Assembly (NCBI GenBank): GCA_002684495.1
Contig: NYVG01000015.1
Location: forward strand, 209,777 to 273,776
DNA: 64,000 bases
Direction of reading: 5' to 3'
Origin: Gammaproteobacteria bacterium
Lineage (GTDB): Bacteria > Pseudomonadota > Gammaproteobacteria > Pseudomonadales > Azotimanducaceae
Both the position numbers and the translations under genes were made by a program. The notes beneath the pieces were generated by a model that saw only the letters and a list, made by a program, of their open reading frames with translations, had not been told where the DNA came from and searched no databases. Positions 51,867 through 61,580 of the stretch are shown here, piece after piece (position 1 is the first letter of the stretch; the number at the start of each line of letters is the position of its first letter).

Positions 51867-52616
51867 CTAGCAGTCTGTGCGAACATGCCCCCCTGAACTC
51901 GACTCAAGCCCTTGAATTTTCGCGTCGGCACCAACACTCAGGCCACCACCGCTGGATATCCTGCCGGATACCGCTTCACGCGCTCCGCATGCGTCAATAA
52001 ATGCACCGGACGATATGCCCACAATCAGCTCTTGAACATTGACGTCGTCAGCTAAACTGACCGAGCCTCCAGAGGAAACAGTGAGATCAGCTTGCTGCAG
52101 GTCTAGCTTACCGTTCATGGCAAATCCAGCACCTGACGAAGCTCGCACGCTCAAACGCCGAATGTCGCCGTCCATATCTACCATTCGCATCCGGCTTCCC
52201 GAACTTATGTCTGCAGCCACATCACCACGATTGATCTCACAATCGGTAATATGCGCAATAGCACCGGACGAGACATCGAAGGACTTCGGTAATGATCGCA
52301 CAACCACATAGGCTGAAATCGGACCTGCCGAATCGAACAATGAGGAGAACCAGCCTTGCCTCGCACGAGACAGCCGCAACGAACCTTCGCGATTGGAAAA
52401 TTCAAACGCGTCTTCCGAATCCGCTTCAACCCGCAATGAGTCGGTATCACCACAACGAAGATCTAAATCGATGCCTGCGCTCAAGTCTACATCCCGCACC
52501 GCATCCAGCTCATATACAAATTCTTCAGCATGACTTGGCAGCGACCCAAACATTACGGTCATAAGCGCCAGCAACGGATATATACCCAGCGTACGTAATA
52601 AAAATACATTTCTCAT
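51867..52616 (-). CDS. DUF2807 (putative auto-transporter adhesin, head GIN domain) protein
   Basis: Signal peptide; repeated SSGA/SSGG beta-solenoid-like motifs (ADISSGSRMRMV, SVRASSGAGF, TVSSGGSVSL, GISSGAFIDA). Confidence 0.8.
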   Translation of the reverse strand: MRNVFLLRTLGIYPLLALMTVMFGSLPSHAEEFVYELDAVRDVDLSAGIDLDLRCGDTDSLRVEADSEDAFEFSNREGSLRLSRARQGWFSSLFDSAGPISAYVVVRSLPKSFDVSSGAIAHITDCEINRGDVAADISSGSRMRMVDMDGDIRRLSVRASSGAGFAMNGKLDLQQADLTVSSGGSVSLADDVNVQELIVGISSGAFIDACGAREAVSGRISSGGGLSVGADAKIQGLESSSGGHVRTDC

Positions 52617-52697
52617 AGATCACCTATTATCTATTCTGTTAGCAACATTACACGAAAGGGACTTTCCCCACGCTTTTTTATTCACTCTTTAACTAAT

Positions 52698-52820
52698 TCA
52701 GAATTCGTGCCAAGTATTTGTCAGCGCTAAGCGCATGAAATATCGGGCTTTATTGGAGCGCACCAGCGCGCCATTCCAACCTCCTAGCTCTTTTAGCCAT
52801 TTACTGGCTTTTTTTGCCAT
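52698..52820 (-). CDS. Putative small ORF (40 aa), below ORF-track length cutoff
   Basis: Reads MAKKASKWLKELGGWNGALVRSNKARYFMRLALTNTWHEF*; no homology check possible here. Confidence 0.25.
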   Translation of the reverse strand: MAKKASKWLKELGGWNGALVRSNKARYFMRLALTNTWHEF

Positions 52821-52852
52821 TAGGGGTCATTGAATAATCAGCACTTGGACGA

Positions 52853-53158
52853 CTAAACCACTAAGCGGTAGTGTTCTACCGTGGGGAATGGATCGTAAAA
52901 ATGGTGCAAGGCCTCACGCCAAGGCTGATATTGCTCGGAGTTGCGAAATCCCTCGGTGTGGTCTTCGAGCTGCCGCCAATGCACAAGCAAAATATAGCGA
53001 TTGGCTTGTTCTAAGCACTTACGTAATTCGTGCCTTAAATAACCGTCGACACTTTGGATGTAGCGTTGGGCATCAGCAAAGGCCTCTTCAAACTCAGCCT
53101 CCTGCCCGGCAATCACATTGAGAATCGCCACTTCAAGAATCATCTGCCTTACTAACAA
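52853..53158 (-). CDS. Antibiotic biosynthesis monooxygenase (ABM)-domain protein
   Basis: ILEVAILNVIAGQEAEFEEAFADAQRYIQSVDGYLRHELRKCLEQANRYILLVHWRQLEDHTEGFRNS. Confidence 0.9.
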   Translation of the reverse strand: MLVRQMILEVAILNVIAGQEAEFEEAFADAQRYIQSVDGYLRHELRKCLEQANRYILLVHWRQLEDHTEGFRNSEQYQPWREALHHFYDPFPTVEHYRLVV

Positions 53159-53173
53159 TTAGTCAAAGTTACA

Positions 53174-54502
53174 CTAGCGATCCAAAAGACTGTACAACAA
53201 TGGCAGATGCTGGCGCCCCTGAAATGGCTCGCCTTCTAACAGATAGGTTGGACTGAAAGATATCCCCTGCCCGGCCAGATCCTCGCGTTGGCTTTGGGCC
53301 TGGGCGGTTCCCGAAGCCTCCACGAACGCGGTGAACCCAGACACCTCAATACCCAGCCCCGCCAATACCTCTGCGATATCTGCTGCTGAGTCAATATTTT
53401 CTCGTTGCCGCCAAAAACGTGCAAATACTGCGGTTATATAGGCGTCCGCATCGCCTTGCTTATCGTTTACCCAAAGCAACCCAGCGGCGGCGAAGTCGCT
53501 GCGCTGGGCATCATGTAGGTCAGATAGCTCATGAGCGGCGTAACGTCGCAAGTCATCGACGAGATATCGACCCCGGATATATTTGTGCAACGCGCCTCGG
53601 TCTGGCTTTGCCCCGGGATCTGTCGGCTCACGCAAGGCGGGTGTGTAGATGATTTGCCACTGCAACTCTATGCCTGCGTCCCGCGCCATCTTTATGGTGG
53701 GTTGCAGCGCCAAATAGGCACCAGCACTCTTAAAGTCAACGCACACTGTCAGAGACTTGGTCGCTGGTGGGGTACGCCCAGCGTCAAAGCCGCTTTCATA
53801 GGCGATATCCGGCGCCGGGCCTTGCTCGCCAGTCAGGTGCCACGCGATCCGTGGCAAATGCTCACGTCCAAAATAACGCTGTATTGTCCCACTGGTAGTA
53901 TCTTGCAGAATGTATGTGGGTACGCCGTAGACGCCGGCCTCGAATGCTGCATGTTGAAAGTCGGCATTAAAGTCTTGGCCCGCACCTTCGGCATAGGCGC
54001 GAAAGCCCGTCACATCCGCACCAATCCCACTTAATACATCTTCGATAACATCCAGCTGTTCAACGTCCATTTCGCGTTTCCAAAACGGCTCATAAATCGC
54101 GTCGATGTAGCGATTAAGCAGACTATCCGGTCGGCACTGTTCTTCTAGGCTTGCTTGTTGCTTGAGCCAAAACATCCCGATTGCTGGCAAATCGGTATTC
54201 CAGATCTTAACTGTGCCACGCACGGTAAGACGGCGTAAATTAGCGTAGCGGCGACAATCGAAATACGCATATTTAACACCTGACCATTGCTCGGGGCTGC
54301 GGCTTTGCTCTGCCACTTTACCGCTCTTGCCGAGCTTGGCCGAACCCAAGTAACTTTGAATATCGAGTACAAAGGGGCGCCAATCCGCGACTAAGCCGTG
54401 CTGCGCCAGCATCTGACGGGTTGGTTCTACCGCTAAATAGGCATATGGGCTTTTGAAATCGATGTATACGATCAGCGGCACTGCAGATTGCAATGGCTGC
54501 AT
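53174..54502 (-). CDS. Tandem DsbA-like/2-hydroxychromene-2-carboxylate isomerase-like fusion protein
   Basis: Two homologous halves: VYIDFKSPYAYLAVEPTRQMLAQHG... and VCVDFKSAGAYLALQPTIKMARDAG..., each ending with GVPTYIL / ISFSPTYLL segments. Confidence 0.82.
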   Translation of the reverse strand: MQPLQSAVPLIVYIDFKSPYAYLAVEPTRQMLAQHGLVADWRPFVLDIQSYLGSAKLGKSGKVAEQSRSPEQWSGVKYAYFDCRRYANLRRLTVRGTVKIWNTDLPAIGMFWLKQQASLEEQCRPDSLLNRYIDAIYEPFWKREMDVEQLDVIEDVLSGIGADVTGFRAYAEGAGQDFNADFQHAAFEAGVYGVPTYILQDTTSGTIQRYFGREHLPRIAWHLTGEQGPAPDIAYESGFDAGRTPPATKSLTVCVDFKSAGAYLALQPTIKMARDAGIELQWQIIYTPALREPTDPGAKPDRGALHKYIRGRYLVDDLRRYAAHELSDLHDAQRSDFAAAGLLWVNDKQGDADAYITAVFARFWRQRENIDSAADIAEVLAGLGIEVSGFTAFVEASGTAQAQSQREDLAGQGISFSPTYLLEGEPFQGRQHLPLLYSLLDR

Positions 54503-54504
54503 GA

Positions 54505-56652
54505 TTACTCCTCTCCTGGCGCATAAACCCGCTGTAACTGACTTTGCAAAGCCTCCTCAGAGAACAGTGGATCGTGCATGATCTCTGCTACATAGTCCTC
54601 GGCTTGATCACCGTAATGAGGCGAGGCCTGGTCTAGCGTTGCGCTGCCAAATTGATGTAACCCCTCTATTTTTTGTGTGCCATCTGCTGCCCAGGACACC
54701 AGGTAATACAGCCCGTCGCCGGCCACATTCGTCAAATATCCGTTTTCTTCAAGGCCACGCCCATAAATTGCCCGCAGGATATCGGGCCCCCCGGCGACCG
54801 GCAGGTTCAGTTCGCCCCGAACATGGCGGTTTACTTCACCCCAAGGCGGATCGATCCGTCCCTTCGCGGCCACGAGCTTTGCAACGCATCCACTCAATAG
54901 ATCGGCGATTTGTTGTTCGCTGTGCGCGGCCCGTTTATCGTCGCGTTCGGCCGCCAACAGCACGCAGGTGCCTAGTGCCGCGGCATTGTTATTGAGGTCT
55001 GTACCTAAATCCCAGCTGGCCAACAATGCCTGAGCTGCCACTAATTCCGGCTCGGCAAACTCAGTCGCGGCTATTTGCTGCAGATAGCCAACATAGACGG
55101 TATTGGGCGAATAGTATTTGTCGTGTTTGATGGCTGAAAACTCTTCGGCTGAGATTGGTCCCAACTCGGCAAATAATTCAAGCCCGCGCTGGGCTCTATT
55201 GGTCATATCCATCTGAAAACCGTGTCCCGGTGCATAATCTTCGGGCCGCGGGTTATCCCCTGGACTAGTCACATTGAAGGGGGTTTGATTAGCACTGTGC
55301 ACAAAACCGGAGTTCGGATTAACCACCTGAGGCAACTGGGAAAAGCTCAACCGCTCTTTCCATATCAGTGTTGAATCATCTCCCGGCAGATACTGGCTCC
55401 AGTCATAGCGCGGATCGCGGCGAGGCGTCAGCGAATTGTGCAGGAACATAATATTGCCGTCTTTGTCAGCGTAGGCGAAATTGAAACTGGCGAAAGACAT
55501 CATGGCCATTGCGTCACGCCACTCCTCGAAGTTCTTAGCCTGATTCATGCGATACCACTGCTCTATCTGCCGAAGCTCGCCCATTCCCGCATAACGAATA
55601 GCGTAGGTTCCATGGTCGGTACGGAGCACCGGCCCATGCTCTGAGGCTAATATTTCGCGGCTCACTGTCCATGGCAAAAATCCCCACAGCGTCAGTTCGA
55701 TATCTACTTCACTGCGTTCTAGATCACGCCATTCACCATCCAGTCGATACTGGTATTCGTTCTCCGGATTGATCTCCAGCACAAATACATCGACCAAATC
55801 AGGCGAGTTTACCGTCGCGCCCCAAGCGATATTTTCAGTAAAGCCGACACTGATCGACGGACTACCAGGAAATAGTCCACCCATCACATTCAAACCCGTC
55901 TGACTTTTAATATGCGCCTCATACCACGCTACCGGGCCGGTGGTTGGCTGATGGGAATTAATTGCCAGTCGTGTTGCGCCTTCCACAGAAAAATGTGGAG
56001 CAATCGCAAACGCGTTTGAGCCGATTGGTAAACCGCCCAGGGTAATTTCTTCAGACTCTGCAGGCTGCGCTACTGCTGCGCCAGGCTGGCTGATCTGACG
56101 CTGACGTTCGGCCTTATTGACCTCGCGCACCACGCCATCAAAACCGTAAAACATCAAATGCCGCAGCATAAATCCCGCCACAACATCTTTCGCAGTTACT
56201 GGCAACTTGCGTTCATCCACTTCCTCGGGGTGCGTCGCCGCGTAGAAATTTAGCCCATCTGCATAGGCTTCGACATAGGCTCTGGTGTCGGGGCTGAGAT
56301 CCCATTTGTAGTTTTCGTGCAGAGTTTCCCAAAGCCCTAACCACTTAACGAGGTAATCTGTAATGGCGCCATCCATACCCGAGTACAGCGCACTATTACC
56401 TCGATAGAACGGCATCGCATCTTCTATGAGCTGCCAATTATCCTCTGCCTGAGCGTATGCAAAACCAAACGCTGTATCCGGGTCTGTAGCGCCTAGAACA
56501 TGGGGCACACCGCGGATATCGCGGCGGATGACCACATCGTAACGCTGATTTAGTTCAGCATAACGCTCGGCCTCAAAATTACTGTTTTGACAGCCACTCA
56601 TCATCCCAGCAACAACCGCAAAACAACTGAACCGGATTAGCCCTCTCATCAC
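54505..56652 (-). CDS. Penicillin acylase-family Ntn hydrolase (acylase/amidase), exported
   Basis: IRRDIRGVPHVLGATDPDTAFGFAYAQAEDNW, autocleavage-like LPIGSNAFAIAP, INSHQPTTGPVAWYEAHI, lipobox-like MMSGC. Confidence 0.93.
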   Translation of the reverse strand: MMRGLIRFSCFAVVAGMMSGCQNSNFEAERYAELNQRYDVVIRRDIRGVPHVLGATDPDTAFGFAYAQAEDNWQLIEDAMPFYRGNSALYSGMDGAITDYLVKWLGLWETLHENYKWDLSPDTRAYVEAYADGLNFYAATHPEEVDERKLPVTAKDVVAGFMLRHLMFYGFDGVVREVNKAERQRQISQPGAAVAQPAESEEITLGGLPIGSNAFAIAPHFSVEGATRLAINSHQPTTGPVAWYEAHIKSQTGLNVMGGLFPGSPSISVGFTENIAWGATVNSPDLVDVFVLEINPENEYQYRLDGEWRDLERSEVDIELTLWGFLPWTVSREILASEHGPVLRTDHGTYAIRYAGMGELRQIEQWYRMNQAKNFEEWRDAMAMMSFASFNFAYADKDGNIMFLHNSLTPRRDPRYDWSQYLPGDDSTLIWKERLSFSQLPQVVNPNSGFVHSANQTPFNVTSPGDNPRPEDYAPGHGFQMDMTNRAQRGLELFAELGPISAEEFSAIKHDKYYSPNTVYVGYLQQIAATEFAEPELVAAQALLASWDLGTDLNNNAAALGTCVLLAAERDDKRAAHSEQQIADLLSGCVAKLVAAKGRIDPPWGEVNRHVRGELNLPVAGGPDILRAIYGRGLEENGYLTNVAGDGLYYLVSWAADGTQKIEGLHQFGSATLDQASPHYGDQAEDYVAEIMHDPLFSEEALQSQLQRVYAPGEE

Positions 56653-57000
56653 TTACTCCCAATCGAAACAACTACATTTTAGAAAGCGTTTAAGCGTGCC
56701 ATACCTGGGGCACGCTTGGAACGAATTACTCTTAGCTAGCGCACCAGCTCTGGCGTAAATGTAGATCACTAACCGATAGAACACCGGCTCTTCGCAAATA
56801 AGGTTTTGCGCGCAGCGATACCGATTTTACCTTTTCCTTGACATCGCCTCCTGCAAGTCCCACTGTGCGCCGCTTGGGCGCTAACCCCTCTTATCTGACC
56901 CGCAAATAACGCGGGTAAGCAACGTAAACGAAGCCAACCCCACCGTCAGTGTTGTCGCCAACTCAACTCGGTGCGCGCGTTCGCTTACCCGGACAATTTA

Positions 57001-58554
57001 ATGTCAGATGATTTATTCGCAGACCTTGGTCTGCACACGAGCTTTTGTCGAACCGTCGCAAAATTAGGTTTTAAACAACCCAGCGAAATTCAATCCGCTG
57101 CTATCCCAGAAATTTTAGCCGGCCGAGACGTCCTCGCAATCGCGCAAACCGGCACCGGCAAAACAGCCGCCTTTGGCTTGCCCTTGTTGCAACAAATAAT
57201 CGCAGCAAAAAAAGGTCGGGCGAAACCCCGTTGTCCAAGGTCATTGATTCTGGCGCCAACACGGGAGTTAGCGCTGCAGATACATGAGGAATTGAGCAAG
57301 CTATGCGCTGGCTCGAACTTATACTTAGCTTGCGTAATCGGCGGTGTAAATCAAAACCCTCAGGTGAAAAAATTACGCGCAGGCGTCGACGTGCTGATTG
57401 CCGCCCCTGGGCGCTTATTAGACCTGATGAATCAGGGTCACATCACCTTGGATGAAACTACATTTCTGGTACTCGACGAATGTGATCGGCTACTGGATAT
57501 GGGCTTTATTCCCGACGTGCGCAGAATCGTTAGTGCCATGCCAAAACAACGCCAATCACTGTTGTTTTCCGCAACCATGCCCAAGGATATCGTGCGTTTC
57601 GCAAATGAGGTGCTGCATAAGCCGGCGCGCATCGATGTTTCGCCTAAAGACATAACCGTTGCCAAGATTGAGCAATATGCAGTCATGGTTGCTAACGCTC
57701 AGAAGCGTGCAGCGCTTGAAACTTTACTGCGTGATGAGCAGATGCAACGGGCAATAATCTTTACGCGCACAAAACACGGCGCGAATAAAGTCTGTCGACA
57801 ACTCAACAGCTCAGGTTTCGTTGCGGAGGTAATTCACGGCAATAAAACTCAGGCCGCTAGGCAGCGCGCATTGCAGAATTTCAAACACGGCGACGCCTGG
57901 ATACTGGTCGCTACAGACATTGCCGCACGTGGTATTGATATCGACGACGTATCTCACGTAATAAATTACGAACTGCCTCACGAACCAGAGAGCTATGTCC
58001 ATCGTATTGGCCGTACCGGCCGGGCTGGCGCTACCGGCACTGCCTGGGCGCTGATTGATCCGGCAGAAAAAAGTCGCCTGCGCGCCATCGAACGACTAAC
58101 GAAAAAGAAGCTGCAGAGTTTGCAACTTGACATCACCAAGATCGAAGAGAATGCCGTTGCGACCGAGTCGCCCAGCAAACGCGCCAGCCGCCCCGACGGG
58201 GACAACAAACCGCGCCGACGCAACGCCAAAGCAAATACGCAAAAACATCCGCAGCAACAGAGACCATCGCGAGGACGGGCAACCCAGGCGCGGAAAAGGC
58301 CGCCGCCGAAACCTAACAATGAGCACAATGATAATTCTGGACCAAGTACTTCCATGCGCGTTGAGGCCCAGGATTCAGCTCAACAGGAAACTTCTAAAAA
58401 ACGCCAAGGTAACCCCGGCAAACATCGCAACAAACCTAATAACCAACGGCGTCATGTAGCCAAGGGTAAGAGCGCTGGCGCTAAAGACAGCGTCCAAGAT
58501 AACGATCAAGGTGGTCAGCGGCCACCACGACGTCGACGGCGCACGGTGGCCTAA
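57001..58554 (+). CDS. rhlE: DEAD-box ATP-dependent RNA helicase, RhlE-like with basic low-complexity tail (start likely 57001)
   Basis: AQTGTGKTAAFGLPLL, PTRELALQ, VLDECDRLLDMGF, SATMP, HRIGRTGRAG; Arg/Pro/Gln-rich C-terminus. Confidence 0.9.
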   Translation: MSDDLFADLGLHTSFCRTVAKLGFKQPSEIQSAAIPEILAGRDVLAIAQTGTGKTAAFGLPLLQQIIAAKKGRAKPRCPRSLILAPTRELALQIHEELSKLCAGSNLYLACVIGGVNQNPQVKKLRAGVDVLIAAPGRLLDLMNQGHITLDETTFLVLDECDRLLDMGFIPDVRRIVSAMPKQRQSLLFSATMPKDIVRFANEVLHKPARIDVSPKDITVAKIEQYAVMVANAQKRAALETLLRDEQMQRAIIFTRTKHGANKVCRQLNSSGFVAEVIHGNKTQAARQRALQNFKHGDAWILVATDIAARGIDIDDVSHVINYELPHEPESYVHRIGRTGRAGATGTAWALIDPAEKSRLRAIERLTKKKLQSLQLDITKIEENAVATESPSKRASRPDGDNKPRRRNAKANTQKHPQQQRPSRGRATQARKRPPPKPNNEHNDNSGPSTSMRVEAQDSAQQETSKKRQGNPGKHRNKPNNQRRHVAKGKSAGAKDSVQDNDQGGQRPPRRRRRTVA

Positions 58555-58605
58555 CCAGGTAGGCAAACTGCCAGCGCCGACCAATAACCCTGTGTACTTA
58601 AAGCA

Positions 58606-59988
58606 CTAGCCTGCACGCCGGGCGCGCAGTGTGCGCCCCTTGACCTTATGCTGATTCAACTGCTGCAGCGCCTGAGTAACCACAGAGGAATGCACGGCAA
58701 CGAAGGTTGATTGATCCAATAAATCGATTTTCCCCACTACGGCACCTGTAATTGACGCATGAGCTGTCAGCGCCCCAAGAATATCGCCCGGCCGAAGCTT
58801 ATGCCGACGGCCACCGTTAATTTCCAGCGTTGTAAAAAGCGGATCCGGTAACGGCCCATTGGGCGCTCGATCTGGCAGTTGCAAGACTGACATCGGCCCC
58901 TGCTGCATAAAGGCCTCAATACCGTGTAAACGGTTCATCTCGCGATCTGCGACTAAGCTGATGGCTCTACCCGCTTCACCACCACGACCAGTGCGCCCTA
59001 TACGGTGCACGTATACCTCCGGTTGGGCAGGTAAAGTGTGGTTAAAGACCGCATCAACGGAATCGATGTCCAAGCCTCGCGCTGCGACATCGGAAGCGAC
59101 CAGCACATTGGCGCTGCCATTGGCAAAGCGCACTAGGGTCTGCGTACGCTGCTGCTGCTCAAGATCGCCGTGCAATGTCACAGCTTTCATACCCTCGCGA
59201 CACAGTCGCGCACTGACTTCGGCGCATTCAATCTTGGTATTACAAAACACCATATTGCGCTCACCACCAAAGTGGGCAAGCACACTGACCAACGCTTGGT
59301 CGCGATCCCTAGCGTCAATACCACACCATTGCTGCCGAATCGGCGGCGCGGCTTCATGAGTGGTGACGTCTATATGCACGGCGTCATCATTCAAACCTTG
59401 TGCGAGATTTTGCACGCCTTCTGGAAAGGTCGCAGAGAACAATAACGTTTGTCGGGGTTGCGGCAGATAACTGCAAATAGCATCAATCTCGTCAGCAAAA
59501 CCCATGTCGAGCATGCGGTCGGCCTCGTCAAATACTGTGACCTCCAACCCATGCAGATGCAGCGTGCCTTTCTGCAGATGCTTCAGCACCCGTCCTGGCG
59601 TTCCAACAATGATGTGGGCACTGTGCTGGAGTGACCCTATTTGTGGCCCCAGCGGCACTCCACCACAGAGCGTTAAAATCTTGGTATTGGCCAGATTTTT
59701 TGCGAGATCACGCGCACTCTGAGCCACCTGTTCCGCCAGTTCCCGTGTCGGACACAGCACTAAGCTTTGCACATGAAATGCTGCCGAATTAAGGCGCTGT
59801 AGGCAGGCCAGCGCAAATGCGGCAGTCTTGCCACTGCCGGTACTCGCTTGCGCGATCACGTCTTTACCCGCCATAAGCGAAGGCAAACTAGCTGCCTGCA
59901 CTGGCGTCATGGTGTCGAACCCCATTGCGTTAAGGCGTGTAAGTAGTTGTGGCTTTAGAGCCAATTCAGAGAATAGGTTTGCGGTCAT
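58606..59988 (-). CDS. dbpA: DEAD-box ATP-dependent RNA helicase DbpA-like
   Basis: AQASTGSGKTAAFALACLQRL, VFDEADRMLDMGF, SATFP, HRIGRTGRGG; C-terminal DbpA RNA-binding-like domain RRHKLRPGDILGALTAHASITGAVVGKIDLLDQSTFVAV. Confidence 0.92.
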   Translation of the reverse strand: MTANLFSELALKPQLLTRLNAMGFDTMTPVQAASLPSLMAGKDVIAQASTGSGKTAAFALACLQRLNSAAFHVQSLVLCPTRELAEQVAQSARDLAKNLANTKILTLCGGVPLGPQIGSLQHSAHIIVGTPGRVLKHLQKGTLHLHGLEVTVFDEADRMLDMGFADEIDAICSYLPQPRQTLLFSATFPEGVQNLAQGLNDDAVHIDVTTHEAAPPIRQQWCGIDARDRDQALVSVLAHFGGERNMVFCNTKIECAEVSARLCREGMKAVTLHGDLEQQQRTQTLVRFANGSANVLVASDVAARGLDIDSVDAVFNHTLPAQPEVYVHRIGRTGRGGEAGRAISLVADREMNRLHGIEAFMQQGPMSVLQLPDRAPNGPLPDPLFTTLEINGGRRHKLRPGDILGALTAHASITGAVVGKIDLLDQSTFVAVHSSVVTQALQQLNQHKVKGRTLRARRAG

Positions 59989-60059
59989 GACAGCGGCTTA
60001 ATTTGGATAGCGCAGTATGCAACAGATGGACCTTGATGCGGCCATCGTGAGCAACAATT

Positions 60060-61580
60060 TCAAGCCTTGGGTCGAAGGGTGTGCGACTCAAGAAATGACT
60101 CAGCGGCTGCGAAAATGAGTTGCCGGCGTTCAAGCTTAAGCTTATCCAGCGCCTTGGGCATCAGTGCCAAACGCGGATTGCCCTGAAAAAAGTCCCGGTG
60201 CTTATCAATAAACCGCCAATACAGACCGTCTACAACATCGCACCAATCACCACGTTTGTAATCACTCATTTTCAATAGGTAGTTGGAACCACAAATATAC
60301 GGCTTTGTGGCAAAAATACCGCCATCGCTGAATAACCCCATGCCATATACATTGGGACCCATGACCCAAGGACTGGCATCAACATACATCTCCATAAACC
60401 AGCGATGCACGGCTGTTGGCTGTATCTCACATAAGTTCATTAGGTTTGCGACCACCATAAGCCGTGGAATGTGATGATTCCAACCAACGCGCGTTGCGGT
60501 CTGTATCGCATGATCCAGCGGCGCAATACCGGTATCACCAGTGTACCAACTGGCGCCAAGCTGACATTCATGGCTCCAGAAGTTGGTATGCTGCTGTTGC
60601 TCGCTGTAGTTTTGGTAGACCCCGCGAATAAACTCCCGCCAACCCGCGATTTGCCGAACAAAGCCCTCCAGACTCGGCAACGGTATGTCCACAGTCTCGG
60701 CTCTCTGTAGCGCCGCAGCGATCACCTCATCAGGTGTCAGCAAGCCAATATTCAGCAACGGACTCAGCGCACTGTGAAATAGCGTATCAGTGCGCAGGCT
60801 CATGGCATCTTCAAAAGGTCCAAACTGCGCCAAACGCTGTTGCAAAAAATCGTCTAACCAAGCCAATGCCCCGGCGCGCGTACTAGGCCACCAGAACTCT
60901 CGCGCATTACCAGGGTGATCAACGAACAATTCTACGACAAGGCTTATCACTTCAGCTAAGTGCGCATTGGCAAAGGCCTTGGGTAGCTCCGGGGGCACCA
61001 CGTCGCGTGGCAGCTTTTTCCGGTTCTCCGCGTCAAAACTCCATTGCCCACCTTCGGGCTGCCCTTCAGCGTCCACCAAAATGCCTAGGTTTTGGCGCTG
61101 TTGCTTGTAGAAACGTGCCATTAACAGTGATTTGCTTTGCCCGGTAAATTCCTTGAAAGATGACCGACTGGTCAAAAACATAGGCGACTGAATCTCGTGA
61201 CGCACTAGCCCGACTTCCTGGCAAAGCGCCACCACTCGCGACTGCAGCGGTTTACTTTCGATCTCTAAGTGCCAGAGCTCAGCGCAGTTCTCATCTTGTA
61301 AATGCCGACGCAGCCCCTCTGCGAAGGGCATTTCGGCGGTTTCAAGATTTTGATAATGCACAGTAAACCCGGCTGCTCGCAGTTCGTCTGCGTAATGACG
61401 CATTGCGGCCAATATCAGCACCAATTTTTGCTGGTGGTATCGGTAATGACGACAAAACTCCATATCTTCGGCCATGTAGACCGCGTAACTCTCGCACCCT
61501 TCAGGCAAGCCCTGTTGCAGCCGCTGTATGGGTACCAGTTGATTCCCTAGGATTAATAGAGTCTTTGCCGATGACTTCAT
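60060..61580 (-). CDS. Cryptochrome/photolyase family protein, related to Fe-S bacterial (6-4) photolyases (FeS-BCP/PhrB-like)
   Basis: LLILGNQLVPIQRLQQGLPEG, YNHHIPRLMVV-type segment (WNHHIPRLMVVANLMNLCEIQP), ATKPYICGSNYLLKMSDYKRGDWCDVVDGLYWRFI. Confidence 0.92.
   Translation of the reverse strand: MKSSAKTLLILGNQLVPIQRLQQGLPEGCESYAVYMAEDMEFCRHYRYHQQKLVLILAAMRHYADELRAAGFTVHYQNLETAEMPFAEGLRRHLQDENCAELWHLEIESKPLQSRVVALCQEVGLVRHEIQSPMFLTSRSSFKEFTGQSKSLLMARFYKQQRQNLGILVDAEGQPEGGQWSFDAENRKKLPRDVVPPELPKAFANAHLAEVISLVVELFVDHPGNAREFWWPSTRAGALAWLDDFLQQRLAQFGPFEDAMSLRTDTLFHSALSPLLNIGLLTPDEVIAAALQRAETVDIPLPSLEGFVRQIAGWREFIRGVYQNYSEQQQHTNFWSHECQLGASWYTGDTGIAPLDHAIQTATRVGWNHHIPRLMVVANLMNLCEIQPTAVHRWFMEMYVDASPWVMGPNVYGMGLFSDGGIFATKPYICGSNYLLKMSDYKRGDWCDVVDGLYWRFIDKHRDFFQGNPRLALMPKALDKLKLERRQLIFAAAESFLESHTLRPKA

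Noticed and set aside
56898-56916. ACCCGC-N7-GCGGGT hairpin upstream of the RhlE-like gene as a cold-shock RNA thermosensor
   Set aside because: Only a 6-bp stem, no conserved cold-box or other support; insufficient evidence.
58120-58551. Arg/Pro/Gln-rich tail of the RhlE-like helicase as an unusual fusion
   Set aside because: Basic low-complexity C-terminal tails are ordinary for RhlE-type helicases.
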